A DNA stretch of 22,101 bases from an uncultured Eubacteriales bacterium. Lineage in GTDB: Bacteria; Bacillota; Clostridia; Lachnospirales; CAG-274. How positions within the stretch are numbered: position 1 is the first letter of the stretch; each line of letters begins with the position of its first letter. A program made the translations under genes and the position numbers. The notes below the pieces were generated by a model. The model had not been told where the DNA came from. It was given only the letters and a program-made list of their open reading frames with translations, and searched no databases. Below are positions 7,988 to 15,407 of the stretch, piece after piece. The DNA lies in contig CAJKOJ010000028.1 of NCBI GenBank assembly GCA_905201505.1, positions 1 to 22,101 of the forward strand, given 5' to 3'.

Positions 7988-9322
7988 TTATGGATTTAAT
8001 CTTGTTGTATCTCTAGGGAACATAGATGTTGCTCTTATGTTCTTTTCATCAAGCAGCTTCATTACAAATCTTTCAAGACCCATACCAAGTCCTCCATGAG
8101 GCGGTACACCATACTTGTGAAGCATAAGATAGCTTTCAAAATCCTCAGGATATAAGCCCTTGAAAATCATCTTTTTAACCTGCTCATCATAATCGTGAAT
8201 TCTCTGTCCGCCTGTTGTAATTTCAAGACCTTTAAACAACAAGTCAAAACTCAGTGTGTATTTTGTATCCTCAGGGTCATCCATAGCATAGAAAGGTCTC
8301 TTTTTAACTGGGTAATGAGTAACAAATACAAAGTCACTGCCGTAATCTTCCTTGAAAAGCTCACCAATAAGTCTTTCTTCCTCAGGCTCCAAATCATAAG
8401 GATCCTTTATTTTTCTGCCGTATTTCTCAGCAACCATTTCCTTAGCGTCTCTAAACTTAACACAAGGAATAGTATCAATTTTTGGCAGCTCACATCCAAG
8501 CTTCTTTAATACAAGTGAATAATTTTCCTCAAGATATTTAAAACAGTATTTAAGCATACCGGTTTCCATATTAATCACATCATAAAAACTGTTTATATAA
8601 CCCATTTCAAAGTCAACAGAAACATATTCATTAAGATGTCTTGCAGTATCATGCTTTTCTGCTCTGAATACAGGAGCAATTTCAAATACTCTTTCATACA
8701 CAGGTATAAGTGTCTGCTTATATGTCTGAGGAGACTGTGCAAGATAGGCCTTTTTACCAAAGTAATCCAGCTTAAATATGTTTGCACCGCCCTCTGCACC
8801 TGCTGCAATAATTTTAGGTGAAAAAATTTCAGTAAAACCATTTTCTTCAAGATACTTTCTGAAACCTCTTACAACACCTTCCTGAAGTTTGAACACACTT
8901 CTCCTCTGTTCATTCCTCAGTATAATCGGTCTTATTTCAATTTCATTTTCAAGTGCAATGTTTAACTTTCTTTTACTTACGCTTAAAGGCAGTTCTTCGG
9001 CAGGTGAAGACAATACTTCAATTTTATTTACAAGTATTTCAAAGCCGTTTACAGCCCTTTCTTCATCTCTTACCTCACCTGTAACTCTTATGGCATTTTC
9101 CTCCTGAAGAATTTTCTTTTCTTCTTCAGTATTGTTCTTGTTGTATACACACTGAACAAGCCCGCCTATTTTTCTGATAATAACAAAAGCAAAGTCACCC
9201 ATATCTCTGACATTGTAAATAGTGCCATGAGTAGTTACGCTCTTTTTTTCTTCAGGACTAAGTGCCTTAATTTCTTCAATAGACAAGTCCATAATAGCTC
9301 TTTCTCCGGTAGCCTTAACCAT
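7988..9322 (-). CDS. aspS: Archaeal-type (probably non-discriminating) aspartyl-tRNA synthetase
   Basis: A class IIb synthetase that charges tRNA with aspartate. At 444 residues without the bacterial GAD insertion it belongs to the short archaeal/AspRS2 type rather than the usual bacterial type of about 590. An OB-fold anticodon domain spans about 28-105. Motif 2 is FRAEKHDTARHLNE (219-232) and motif 3 is GMGLERF (413-419). Co-transcription with gatCAB behind a T-box whose specifier includes an Asn codon suggests that it also aspartylates tRNA(Asn), giving the substrate GatCAB amidates. In archaeal-type enzymes restriction to tRNA(Asp) has been linked to a Trp/Gln-type residue and a Lys in the OB fold. 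By eye, Y36 and V91 sit there, which fits relaxed specificity. An AAAGGTGAG site supports the start at 9322; M11 is a weaker alternative. Confidence 0.95.
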   Translation of the reverse strand: MVKATGERAIMDLSIEEIKALSPEEKKSVTTHGTIYNVRDMGDFAFVIIRKIGGLVQCVYNKNNTEEEKKILQEENAIRVTGEVRDEERAVNGFEILVNKIEVLSSPAEELPLSVSKRKLNIALENEIEIRPIILRNEQRRSVFKLQEGVVRGFRKYLEENGFTEIFSPKIIAAGAEGGANIFKLDYFGKKAYLAQSPQTYKQTLIPVYERVFEIAPVFRAEKHDTARHLNEYVSVDFEMGYINSFYDVINMETGMLKYCFKYLEENYSLVLKKLGCELPKIDTIPCVKFRDAKEMVAEKYGRKIKDPYDLEPEEERLIGELFKEDYGSDFVFVTHYPVKKRPFYAMDDPEDTKYTLSFDLLFKGLEITTGGQRIHDYDEQVKKMIFKGLYPEDFESYLMLHKYGVPPHGGLGMGLERFVMKLLDEKNIRATSMFPRDTTRLNP

Positions 9323-9407
9323 TTTCTCTCACCTTTCTGTAAATAATATCATTTAACTATGACTTAAAAGTAAATATAACACGGCAGTTCTTACATTTTT
9401 TATAAAT

Positions 9408-9445
9408 AAAAAACCGCCCCAAAGCCAAATATGACTTCAGGACGG
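9408..9445 (-). terminator. T-box attenuator terminator before aspS
   Basis: On the minus strand, CCGTCCTGAAGTC and GGCTTTGGGGCGG form a 13-bp stem (several G-U pairs) with a 7-base loop, followed directly by TTTTTT. It sits just downstream of the antiterminator sequence, as expected for a T-box that works by premature termination. The stem would form when the monitored tRNA is charged. Confidence 0.9.
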
Positions 9446-9705
9446 AGAAATAACCGCGGTACCACCTAAATTGACAATAAAATGTCCACCTCTTTAAGCG
9501 TCTGTTACTGTTAAAGCACAAACACTAAGATATTTAACGCATACCCTACGTATTCCACTACTAAACCTTTAATGTTTTTTGCAGAATAAGCTCCGAAGTG
9601 TTCTTTCAAAAAGCAGTGTCAGATTAATGCTCTCAATCCATGGCATCAATTCCCTGTCTGTCTTTACTTAATTACTTTTCTTCATCACAGCAATTCAAAT
9701 TTATA
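9408..9705 (-). promoter_or_regulatory. T-box riboswitch leader of aspS-gatCAB (overlapping Glu/Asn specifier)
   Basis: This roughly 300-base leader holds all parts of a transcriptional T-box. Stem I starts near GATGAAGAAAAGTA (which includes the conserved AGTA) and closes with CTTCGGAGC. The specifier side reads GAAAGAACACTTC, in register with known T-boxes in which the codon is followed by A and then by the closing strand of stem I. That register gives AAC (9602-9600, Asn), and a one-base shift gives GAA (9603-9601, Glu). The antiterminator motif AGGTGGTACCGCGG lies at 9454-9467, and its UGGU bulge would pair with an uncharged tRNA NCCA end. The terminator follows at 9408-9445. No GAC (Asp) codon is seen in that loop. 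The T-box identity is clear; the codon reading is my alignment by eye. Confidence 0.93.
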
Positions 9706-9711
9706 AGAGTT

Positions 9712-9740
9712 ATTTTAACATATTTTATTTACCATTTCAA
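9712..9740 (-). promoter_or_regulatory. Promoter of the aspS-gatCAB operon
   Basis: On the minus strand TTGAAA (9735-9740), a 17-base spacer and TAAAAT (9712-9717) make a near-consensus SigA promoter. It lies immediately upstream of T-box stem I and puts the transcript start near 9705. The stretch between it and the DUF815 stop (9741-9834) is AT-rich, with no convincing terminator for the upstream operon, so some read-through into the T-box leader is possible. Confidence 0.8.
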
Positions 9741-9834
9741 GTATTTTATTACTTAAAATAACATTTTTATTATTTTTCAAATTATAATATTTATTCCCCG
9801 GTATTTTTCTGCAAATAAAGGTTACAAAAATTAT

Positions 9835-11145
9835 TTACTGCTTTTCAATTCCTGATATATAGTTTATAAACTGCTGTGCGGTTCTGCCTGAAATACCGCC
9901 ATGGCTTAATTCCCATTTATTTGCCTCTTTACAAAGGTCCTCATCAGACATTTTTATTCCCATTTTATGTGCAAGTCCCTTTACAATTTCAAAGTATTCC
10001 TTTTGACTTGGTTTTGAATAATTAATAGTAACACCAAATCTTTTTACAAGTGAAAGCTTTTCTTCCATAGTATCTGATCTGTGCATACCATTATTCATTT
10101 CAACATCATTTCTGTCACTCCAGTTTTCCTTAATCAGGTGACGTCTGTTAGACGTAGCATATATAAGTATGTTATCAGGTTTTGTTTCAACACCGCCTTC
10201 AATTACAGCTTTCAGAAACTTGTATTCTATCTCAAATTCTTCAAAAGACAAATCATCCATATATATAATAAACTTATAATTTCTGTTTTTTATCTGAGCA
10301 ATGATATTTGATAAATCTTTAAACTGATGCTTATAAATTTCAATCATTCTAAGACCTCTGTCATAGAATTCATTTACAATAGCCTTTATACTTGTGGACT
10401 TTCCTGTACCGCTGTCACCAAAAAGAAGTACATTATTGGCTTTTCTGCCTTCAACAAAAGCATTTGTGTTATCAATCAGTTTCTTTTTCTGTATTTCATA
10501 TCCAATCAAATCATCAAGCATAACCTTGTCCATATTGTTAATTGGATGAAGAATAACATTGCTTTCAGTAGAAGATGCAATTCTAAATGCCTTATTTAGT
10601 CCGAACATACCTACGCCATAGTCCTTGTAAAACTCCGTTACATAGTCAAAAATATCATTCTCGTCATTAGCTTTTTCAAGTTTTTCACTCAGCATCTGTA
10701 CTTTTTCACTTACGTTTTTATTATACATTAGCTCCTTTTTGCCGATTGCCTTATAGTCAGAAATTTTACTGAAACAATCAATACCCAGAGCATACTCAAT
10801 TTCAGAAAAGTCAAAATTAAAAAGTTCAAAATATGCCCTGAAGTCATTTTTAGCAAAATAATTTACACTGCCCTCATTTGCTCCTATCTTTTCACAGGTA
10901 ATACTAAAAGGGTTCTCATTAGTAATTAACAGAAAAGTCAGATAGTTGTGCCAGAGGTTTTTATTAAAACCATAGTCTGTGGCAACTTCAAGTATTCTCT
11001 TTATCTGTGTATAAATTCTTACTGTAAGTTCATCTTCTGTTTGTGTCTTGTTATAATAATTTTTGAATATGTCTCCAAGCTCCATTAATATTGAATTCTT
11101 TGGCATATCACCGTATATTAAAAGTCTTGATATAATATGATTCAT
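9835..11145 (-). CDS. DUF815 family AAA+ ATPase
   Basis: A P-loop ATPase of the DUF815 family with no established cellular role. I place the start at 11145 (436 residues), where GGAAGGGATG precedes ATG. The upstream in-frame ATG at 11175 has only AT-rich sequence before it. In this numbering Walker A is GDSGTGKST (243-251), Walker B is FIIYMDDL (292-299), sensor 1 is ILIYATSNRR (about 326-335, with the Asn) and a possible arginine finger lies in LVKRFG (about 367-372). The first 200 residues are helical with no motif that I recognise, and there is no signal peptide or membrane segment. It follows a Lon-like AAA+ protease by 62 bases in the same orientation, suggesting co-expression. The family call is firm; the function is unknown. 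Confidence 0.9.
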   Translation of the reverse strand: MNHIISRLLIYGDMPKNSILMELGDIFKNYYNKTQTEDELTVRIYTQIKRILEVATDYGFNKNLWHNYLTFLLITNENPFSITCEKIGANEGSVNYFAKNDFRAYFELFNFDFSEIEYALGIDCFSKISDYKAIGKKELMYNKNVSEKVQMLSEKLEKANDENDIFDYVTEFYKDYGVGMFGLNKAFRIASSTESNVILHPINNMDKVMLDDLIGYEIQKKKLIDNTNAFVEGRKANNVLLFGDSGTGKSTSIKAIVNEFYDRGLRMIEIYKHQFKDLSNIIAQIKNRNYKFIIYMDDLSFEEFEIEYKFLKAVIEGGVETKPDNILIYATSNRRHLIKENWSDRNDVEMNNGMHRSDTMEEKLSLVKRFGVTINYSKPSQKEYFEIVKGLAHKMGIKMSDEDLCKEANKWELSHGGISGRTAQQFINYISGIEKQ

Positions 11146-11207
11146 TATTTCATCCCTTCCGAATTCGTCATACAAATTAAATTTATAAATAAAATATGGA
11201 AAATCAG

Positions 11208-13601
11208 TTAATTATCACTTGCTCTTTTGTAATATCCCTTTAGTTTGTTTTCAACAAGATAATGTACACTGTCTTTGCTGTAACTTCCGTTTGCAAGTTT
11301 TTTTCCTGCTTTTTTACCCATTAACAATTCGATACCGTCATCAATGCTGTCAATGGCATAAATATGAAACTTACCCTCTTTTACAGCTTCAACAACCTCG
11401 TCTTTAAGTACTAAGTCCTTAATATTGGATGCAGGTATTATACATCCCTGATTGCCTGTAAGACCTCTTTCCCTGCACACATCAAAGAATCCTTCAATCT
11501 TATATGTAACGCCTCCTATAGGCTGTATTTCACCTTTTTGGTTCATACTTCCTGTTACAGCAAGCTGCTGCTTAACAGGGCATCCGCTTAAGCTTGAAAT
11601 TATGGCATAAGTTTCTGTTGATGAAGCACTGTCACCGTCAACACCGTTATAACTTTGCTCAAAACATACACGGCAGCTTAGTGTCAAAGGATATTTCTGT
11701 GCATATTTTTCGCCCAAATATCCGATTAACACCTGCATACCCTTATCATGAATTGAACCGCTCATTTCAGCTTCCTTTTCAATATTTACAATCCCGGCCT
11801 TTCCCGTATACGTGCTTGCAGTTATCCTTGTAGGCATACCAAAGGTATAATCACTCATTTCCATGACGCAAAGACCATTAATCTGACCAACTACTTCACC
11901 TTCTGTATCAATCATAATTTCATTGTCTGAAATCATCTTGTTATACTTTTTGGCATATATATTTACACGTTCCATACGCTTTGTTGTAGCTTTTATTATG
12001 TACTGTTCTGTAATAGCTTCAACTTTGTCAATTCTTGCCCAAGCATCAGCTTCTGCAAGTATATCACAAATAATACCAAACCTGGTAGTCATCTTATCCT
12101 GTCTCTCAGCAAGTCTTACAGAATACTCCAAAAGTTCGCACATTGCTCTTTTTTCAATAGGCAGCAAATTGTGTTTTTTACAGTAATTTTTAACAAAACC
12201 AAGCATTGCATTAATATTTTCTTCTGTAAAATCCATTTCATAGTCAAACAGAGCACATATTTTAAAAAGTTTTGAAAAATCCTCATCATACTCTTTTAAA
12301 AGTTCATAATAGTACATTGAGCCTACTATAATAACCTTAATATTTATTTCTGCTGATTCAGGCTGAAGTCCTGCAACAGTTATACCGCCGAACTGATACT
12401 CCTTTAAAGGTTCTATGGTTACTTTTCCTGTTATAAGTGCTCTCTTTAAAGTATCCCATGCAAAAGCACTTGTAACTAAATCTGATGCATGAAAAATAAG
12501 GTAACCGCCATTGGCTTTGTGAAGAAGACCTGCTTTTATTTTCATAAAATCAGTAGTCAAATTACCATTTTCATTCTCATACTCTATTTCACCTACTAAA
12601 TTTGTATATGTAGGGTTGTAATCCACAATCACAGGTGCACCTTTAATATTACTGTTGTCTACAATAAGATTTACTCCATATTTTTCAAACACTTCATCAG
12701 TATTACGCTTAATATTCCATGGCATCATTGCAGACAATGGGTCATCACTGTTGTCCTCGTCATCATCAGTAAACATATCTATATTATTAAGTATATCTTC
12801 TTTTACTTTTAATAAATATTTGCTTACCTGTTCATTATCAACATATTTGTCCTGTACAGGGCTTAAATAATGTCCCACTGTAAACAGACTTATGTTGTAA
12901 TCCATATTTTCTATCTCCGTTTTAGCAGCCTTATCCAAATCTCTGATATGCTTCATTGCAGAGTTTGCAAGCTCATGTACCTCATCAGAACCTTCGTTTA
13001 TTTCCTCTTGCTGTTCTTCTGTAAGTTCCTCATACTCTTCCTCTGTTATTGTTTTTCCATCAATAATAGGTAAAAAATAAATTCCGCCGTTACCGCTTGT
13101 TTTAATGCCAAAATTATATTTTTTAGCTTCTTCTGTAAGTTCTTTGATAGCTTCATCTTTTTTCTTTTGGTATCCTTTTAAAATTCTTTCTTTATCATCA
13201 CTGTACTCAATTGATGCAAATGCTTTGGGAATTTCTATACTGAGCTGATTTACAAATTCCTCCATATCAGCCTTAAATTCTTTTCCCATACCGGCTTTAA
13301 GTTTTAAAAGCTTTGGTATACCTGGTTTATCAAAATCAAGAACATAGCACATATCATCAGGAGTTTCCTCATTTACAGCAATATCCTTTGCAAACTTTTC
13401 AGCAAAAGTAGTTTTACCGCTTGCAGACAATCCAGCAAGATATATATTATATCCTTTACTTTTAACATTAAGACCAAATTCAAGGGCTTCTGCACCGCTT
13501 GGCTGACCAATTAAATGACCGGTATATTTACTCTCATCAATAATAACATCATTGTTTCTGCAAAATCTTTTAAGCTGATTATATTCCAACTCTTTTATCA
13601 T
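11208..13601 (-). CDS. Lon-related AAA+ serine protease (S16 family, no LON N-domain)
   Basis: A soluble protease of 797 residues with an N-terminal ATPase part and a C-terminal Lon proteolytic domain. Walker A is GLSASGKTT at 57-65. A long, highly charged, probably coiled insertion fills about 110-300. The second half of the ATPase has GGYLIFHASDL (366-375) and AWDTLKRAL. The catalytic dyad is S658 (GVDGDSASS) and K701 (GVTYKIEGFF). The spacing of 43 equals that of S679 and K722 in E. coli Lon, so protease activity is expected. The N-terminal substrate-binding domain of LonA and the membrane anchor of LonB are both absent, so this is the separate Lon-related group. Substrates are unknown. 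It lies 15 bases after rimI and is preceded by a GGAGGTG site. Confidence 0.9.
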   Translation of the reverse strand: MIKELEYNQLKRFCRNNDVIIDESKYTGHLIGQPSGAEALEFGLNVKSKGYNIYLAGLSASGKTTFAEKFAKDIAVNEETPDDMCYVLDFDKPGIPKLLKLKAGMGKEFKADMEEFVNQLSIEIPKAFASIEYSDDKERILKGYQKKKDEAIKELTEEAKKYNFGIKTSGNGGIYFLPIIDGKTITEEEYEELTEEQQEEINEGSDEVHELANSAMKHIRDLDKAAKTEIENMDYNISLFTVGHYLSPVQDKYVDNEQVSKYLLKVKEDILNNIDMFTDDDEDNSDDPLSAMMPWNIKRNTDEVFEKYGVNLIVDNSNIKGAPVIVDYNPTYTNLVGEIEYENENGNLTTDFMKIKAGLLHKANGGYLIFHASDLVTSAFAWDTLKRALITGKVTIEPLKEYQFGGITVAGLQPESAEINIKVIIVGSMYYYELLKEYDEDFSKLFKICALFDYEMDFTEENINAMLGFVKNYCKKHNLLPIEKRAMCELLEYSVRLAERQDKMTTRFGIICDILAEADAWARIDKVEAITEQYIIKATTKRMERVNIYAKKYNKMISDNEIMIDTEGEVVGQINGLCVMEMSDYTFGMPTRITASTYTGKAGIVNIEKEAEMSGSIHDKGMQVLIGYLGEKYAQKYPLTLSCRVCFEQSYNGVDGDSASSTETYAIISSLSGCPVKQQLAVTGSMNQKGEIQPIGGVTYKIEGFFDVCRERGLTGNQGCIIPASNIKDLVLKDEVVEAVKEGKFHIYAIDSIDDGIELLMGKKAGKKLANGSYSKDSVHYLVENKLKGYYKRASDN

Positions 13602-13616
13602 ATTAACACCTCCGTT

Positions 13617-14072
13617 TTAGCCTATATCCTTCTCAGGTATCAGATACTTCCACATAATATAGGCGTCTTCTTTATTATCCTCATAATATTCAGGACGAAT
13701 TCCCTCTAATTTAAAACCATTTTTTTTGTATAGTCCTAAAGCAGGGGTGTTGCTTTTCCTTACCTCAAGAGTAAGCCCTATCATTTCCTTTTCTTCCGCT
13801 AATTCTGTCAGCTTTTTTACAATCTCATTGCCGACGCCAATTTGTCTGTAATCCTTATGTACAGCTATATTTGTGATATGTCCCTCATTTACAATATGCC
13901 ACATACCGCCATAACCTATTACTTTATTGTTTTCCATTGCAACAACATATATTGCAAATTTATTCTCAAGTTCCTTTTCTACAGAGCTTCTGCTCCAAGG
14001 GATAACAAAACTTTCCTTTTCTATTTCCATTATACCATCAATATGGCTTTTATTCATCAACTCTATTTGCAT
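13617..14072 (-). CDS. rimI: Ribosomal protein S18 alanine N-acetyltransferase (GNAT)
   Basis: A GNAT-fold enzyme that in other bacteria acetylates the N-terminal alanine of ribosomal protein S18. Its 151 residues match RimI: an IEKESFVIPWS segment (18-27), the beta-4 strand ITNIAVHKDYRQIGVG with acetyl-CoA loop RQIGVG at 76-81, and the C-terminal GLYKKNGFKLEGIRPEYYEDN tail with YIMWK. It overlaps the end of tsaB by 23 bases, the tsaB-rimI pairing widespread in Bacillota, which supports the name over a generic GNAT. A GGAAGAG site lies before the ATG at 14072. An in-frame ATG five codons later is possible, but it would remove the first strand. Confidence 0.9.
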   Translation of the reverse strand: MQIELMNKSHIDGIMEIEKESFVIPWSRSSVEKELENKFAIYVVAMENNKVIGYGGMWHIVNEGHITNIAVHKDYRQIGVGNEIVKKLTELAEEKEMIGLTLEVRKSNTPALGLYKKNGFKLEGIRPEYYEDNKEDAYIMWKYLIPEKDIG

Positions 14073-14754
14073 TTTTCTCTTCCATTTCCCTTTCAGCTTG
14101 GGATTTTCTTAAATATATTATTTCAAAATCATTTGGCTTTACGGCTTCGTTTATTCTTTCAAAAGCCAATGCACCTATACAAGCTGCCCTCTGCATATTT
14201 GCACTTTGAGGTGCGAATTTAAATCCCATATTAAATTCACTTATCTTTTTCTTAAATACAGGCACACCGTCGCCTAAAAATACAGCATTTTCATCTTTTT
14301 CAATTACTATATTAAGTAACTCATTTATATCGCAGGCCATATATTCACTTAATCTTTCAAAACCATTTATATTGCAGTAAATAGCTGAATATACCTGATT
14401 TCTTCTTGCATCCATTATTGGTACAATCAACTTGCTGCTTTCAGCTAAATTATAAGCTAATCCATCAAGAGTAGGAACAGGTATAATTTTCTTGTCCAGT
14501 CCGTGAGCCAGTCCTTTTGCTGTTGCTGCTCCTATCCTTAACCCGGTAAAACTTCCCGGACCGCTTGCACAAGCTACATAATCTATTTCTGATAAATCAA
14601 GCTCTACCATATTTTTTAATTGTTCTATCATAGGCATTATAGTTTGTGAGTGAGTTTTTTTATAATTTGTTGTAAATTCAGCAATTGTTTTTTCCTCATC
14701 AACTAATGCTACACTAGCCACAAGTCCTGTTGTATCCAATGCCAGTATCTTCAT
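14050..14754 (-). CDS. tsaB: t6A synthesis protein TsaB
   Basis: TsaB is an ASKHA-fold protein that dimerises with TsaD and, with TsaE, transfers threonylcarbamoyl from TC-AMP to A37 of tRNAs reading ANN codons. The 234-residue protein begins MKILALDTTG, has the helix KTHSQTIMPMI (about 33-43) and the diagnostic GPGSFTGLRIG at 65-75. These are followed by KGLAHGL and IMDARRNQVYSA. It lacks the metal-binding HxxxH of TsaD, as expected for TsaB. Its ATG overlaps the tsaE stop as TAATG, and its 3' end overlaps rimI. tsaD and tsaC (sua5) are not in this window. Confidence 0.96.
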   Translation of the reverse strand: MKILALDTTGLVASVALVDEEKTIAEFTTNYKKTHSQTIMPMIEQLKNMVELDLSEIDYVACASGPGSFTGLRIGAATAKGLAHGLDKKIIPVPTLDGLAYNLAESSKLIVPIMDARRNQVYSAIYCNINGFERLSEYMACDINELLNIVIEKDENAVFLGDGVPVFKKKISEFNMGFKFAPQSANMQRAACIGALAFERINEAVKPNDFEIIYLRKSQAEREMEEKNANRVDE

Positions 14755-15176
14755 TATAACACCTCTATCCTTCTGTAATTAACATCATCTACTGTCAAAT
14801 TTTTTGATATTTCAATCCACTTTACATTTTCAGGCAATATTTCTTTAATCAATTCTGCCCATTCAATAAGACACACTCCATCACCAAATAAGTATTCCTC
14901 ATATCCAATATCATACATTTCTTCAGGGTCACCTATTCTGTACACATCAAAGTGATAAAATGGCAGTCTGCCTGAAAGATATTCATTAACAATAGTAAAG
15001 GTAGGACTTGTAATATGGTCGCTTATTTCAAGCCCTTCTGCAAATCCTTTAGTAAATACTGTCTTTCCGACACCTAAATCGCCTTTTAAGCAATACACTT
15101 CACCTGCTTTAGCATTTCTGCCCATTTCATAGCCCAATTTTCTTGTTTCATCCTCTGAATATACATCTATTATCAT
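14754..15176 (-). CDS. tsaE: t6A synthesis ATPase TsaE
   Basis: A small P-loop ATPase that resets the TsaB-TsaD complex in t6A synthesis. I start it at 15176 (140 residues), where AGAGGTG lies seven bases before ATG. A longer frame from 15260 would add 28 residues and begin upstream of the predicted transcript start. Walker A is GDLGVGKT (32-39), then SPTF (57-60), HFDVYR (75-80) and LIEWAE near 104, all typical of TsaE. It leads the operon tsaE-tsaB-rimI-lon-like-DUF815 and is coupled to tsaB by TAATG. Confidence 0.96.
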   Translation of the reverse strand: MIIDVYSEDETRKLGYEMGRNAKAGEVYCLKGDLGVGKTVFTKGFAEGLEISDHITSPTFTIVNEYLSGRLPFYHFDVYRIGDPEEMYDIGYEEYLFGDGVCLIEWAELIKEILPENVKWIEISKNLTVDDVNYRRIEVL

Positions 15177-15231
15177 ATTTACACCTCTTGCCTGTGCAGA
15201 TTTATATAAACATTTAATTAACATTATAATA

Positions 15232-15260
15232 AATATACCATAAAACAATACATTTATCAA
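15232..15260 (-). promoter_or_regulatory. Promoter of the tsaE operon
   Basis: On the minus strand TTGATA (15255-15260), a 17-base spacer and TATATT (15232-15237) form a good SigA-like promoter. The transcript would start near 15225, about 50 bases before the chosen tsaE ATG, and this excludes the longer reading frame beginning at 15260. Confidence 0.65.
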
Positions 15261-15269
15261 ATAAAATTA

Positions 15270-15283
15270 CAGTATAAATACTG
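15270..15283. promoter_or_regulatory. Short inverted repeat upstream of the tsaE promoter
   Basis: CAGTAT-AA-ATACTG is a perfect 6-bp inverted repeat about 10 bases upstream of the tsaE -35. Its size and place suit a dimeric regulator. No known consensus is assigned, and chance cannot be excluded in AT-rich sequence. Nothing else is recognisable between it and the glgP terminator (15284-15364). Confidence 0.25.
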
Positions 15284-15364
15284 TTTGTTTAATATAGCTA
15301 TTCAGCCTGTTTACAACTTTGTTCTAAAATTAGGTTTAATATCTGCAAAACATTTAAACAAAAA

Positions 15365-15391
15365 TTTAGGGCACTTTGTAAGTGCCCTAAA
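15365..15391. terminator. Intrinsic terminator of glgP (probably bidirectional)
   Basis: TTTAGGGCACT and AGTGCCCTAAA form an 11-bp stem around a short TTGTA loop, with A/T-rich tracts on both sides. On the minus strand, AGGGCACT...AGTGCCCT is followed by AAATTTTTG, so it ends the stalk-DUF1385-prmC-prfA-glgP transcript 17 bases after the glgP stop. Confidence 0.85.
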
Positions 15392-15407
15392 CAAAAATTG
15401 TATAAAA

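Noticed and set aside
8195..8509. Plus-strand frame of 104 codons opposite aspS
   Set aside because: It lies wholly inside the aspS coding region, which has all class II motifs.
11146..11175. Ten extra N-terminal residues on the DUF815 protein
   Set aside because: There is no ribosome binding site before 11175; GGAAGGGATG precedes the ATG at 11145.
13842..14222. Plus-strand frame of 126 codons opposite rimI and tsaB
   Set aside because: It is antisense to two well-identified genes, with no ribosome binding site or motif.
15177..15260. N-terminal extension of TsaE with a hydrophobic stretch
   Set aside because: The predicted promoter overlaps it, and the ATG at 15176 has a good ribosome binding site; the extra residues are unlike TsaE.
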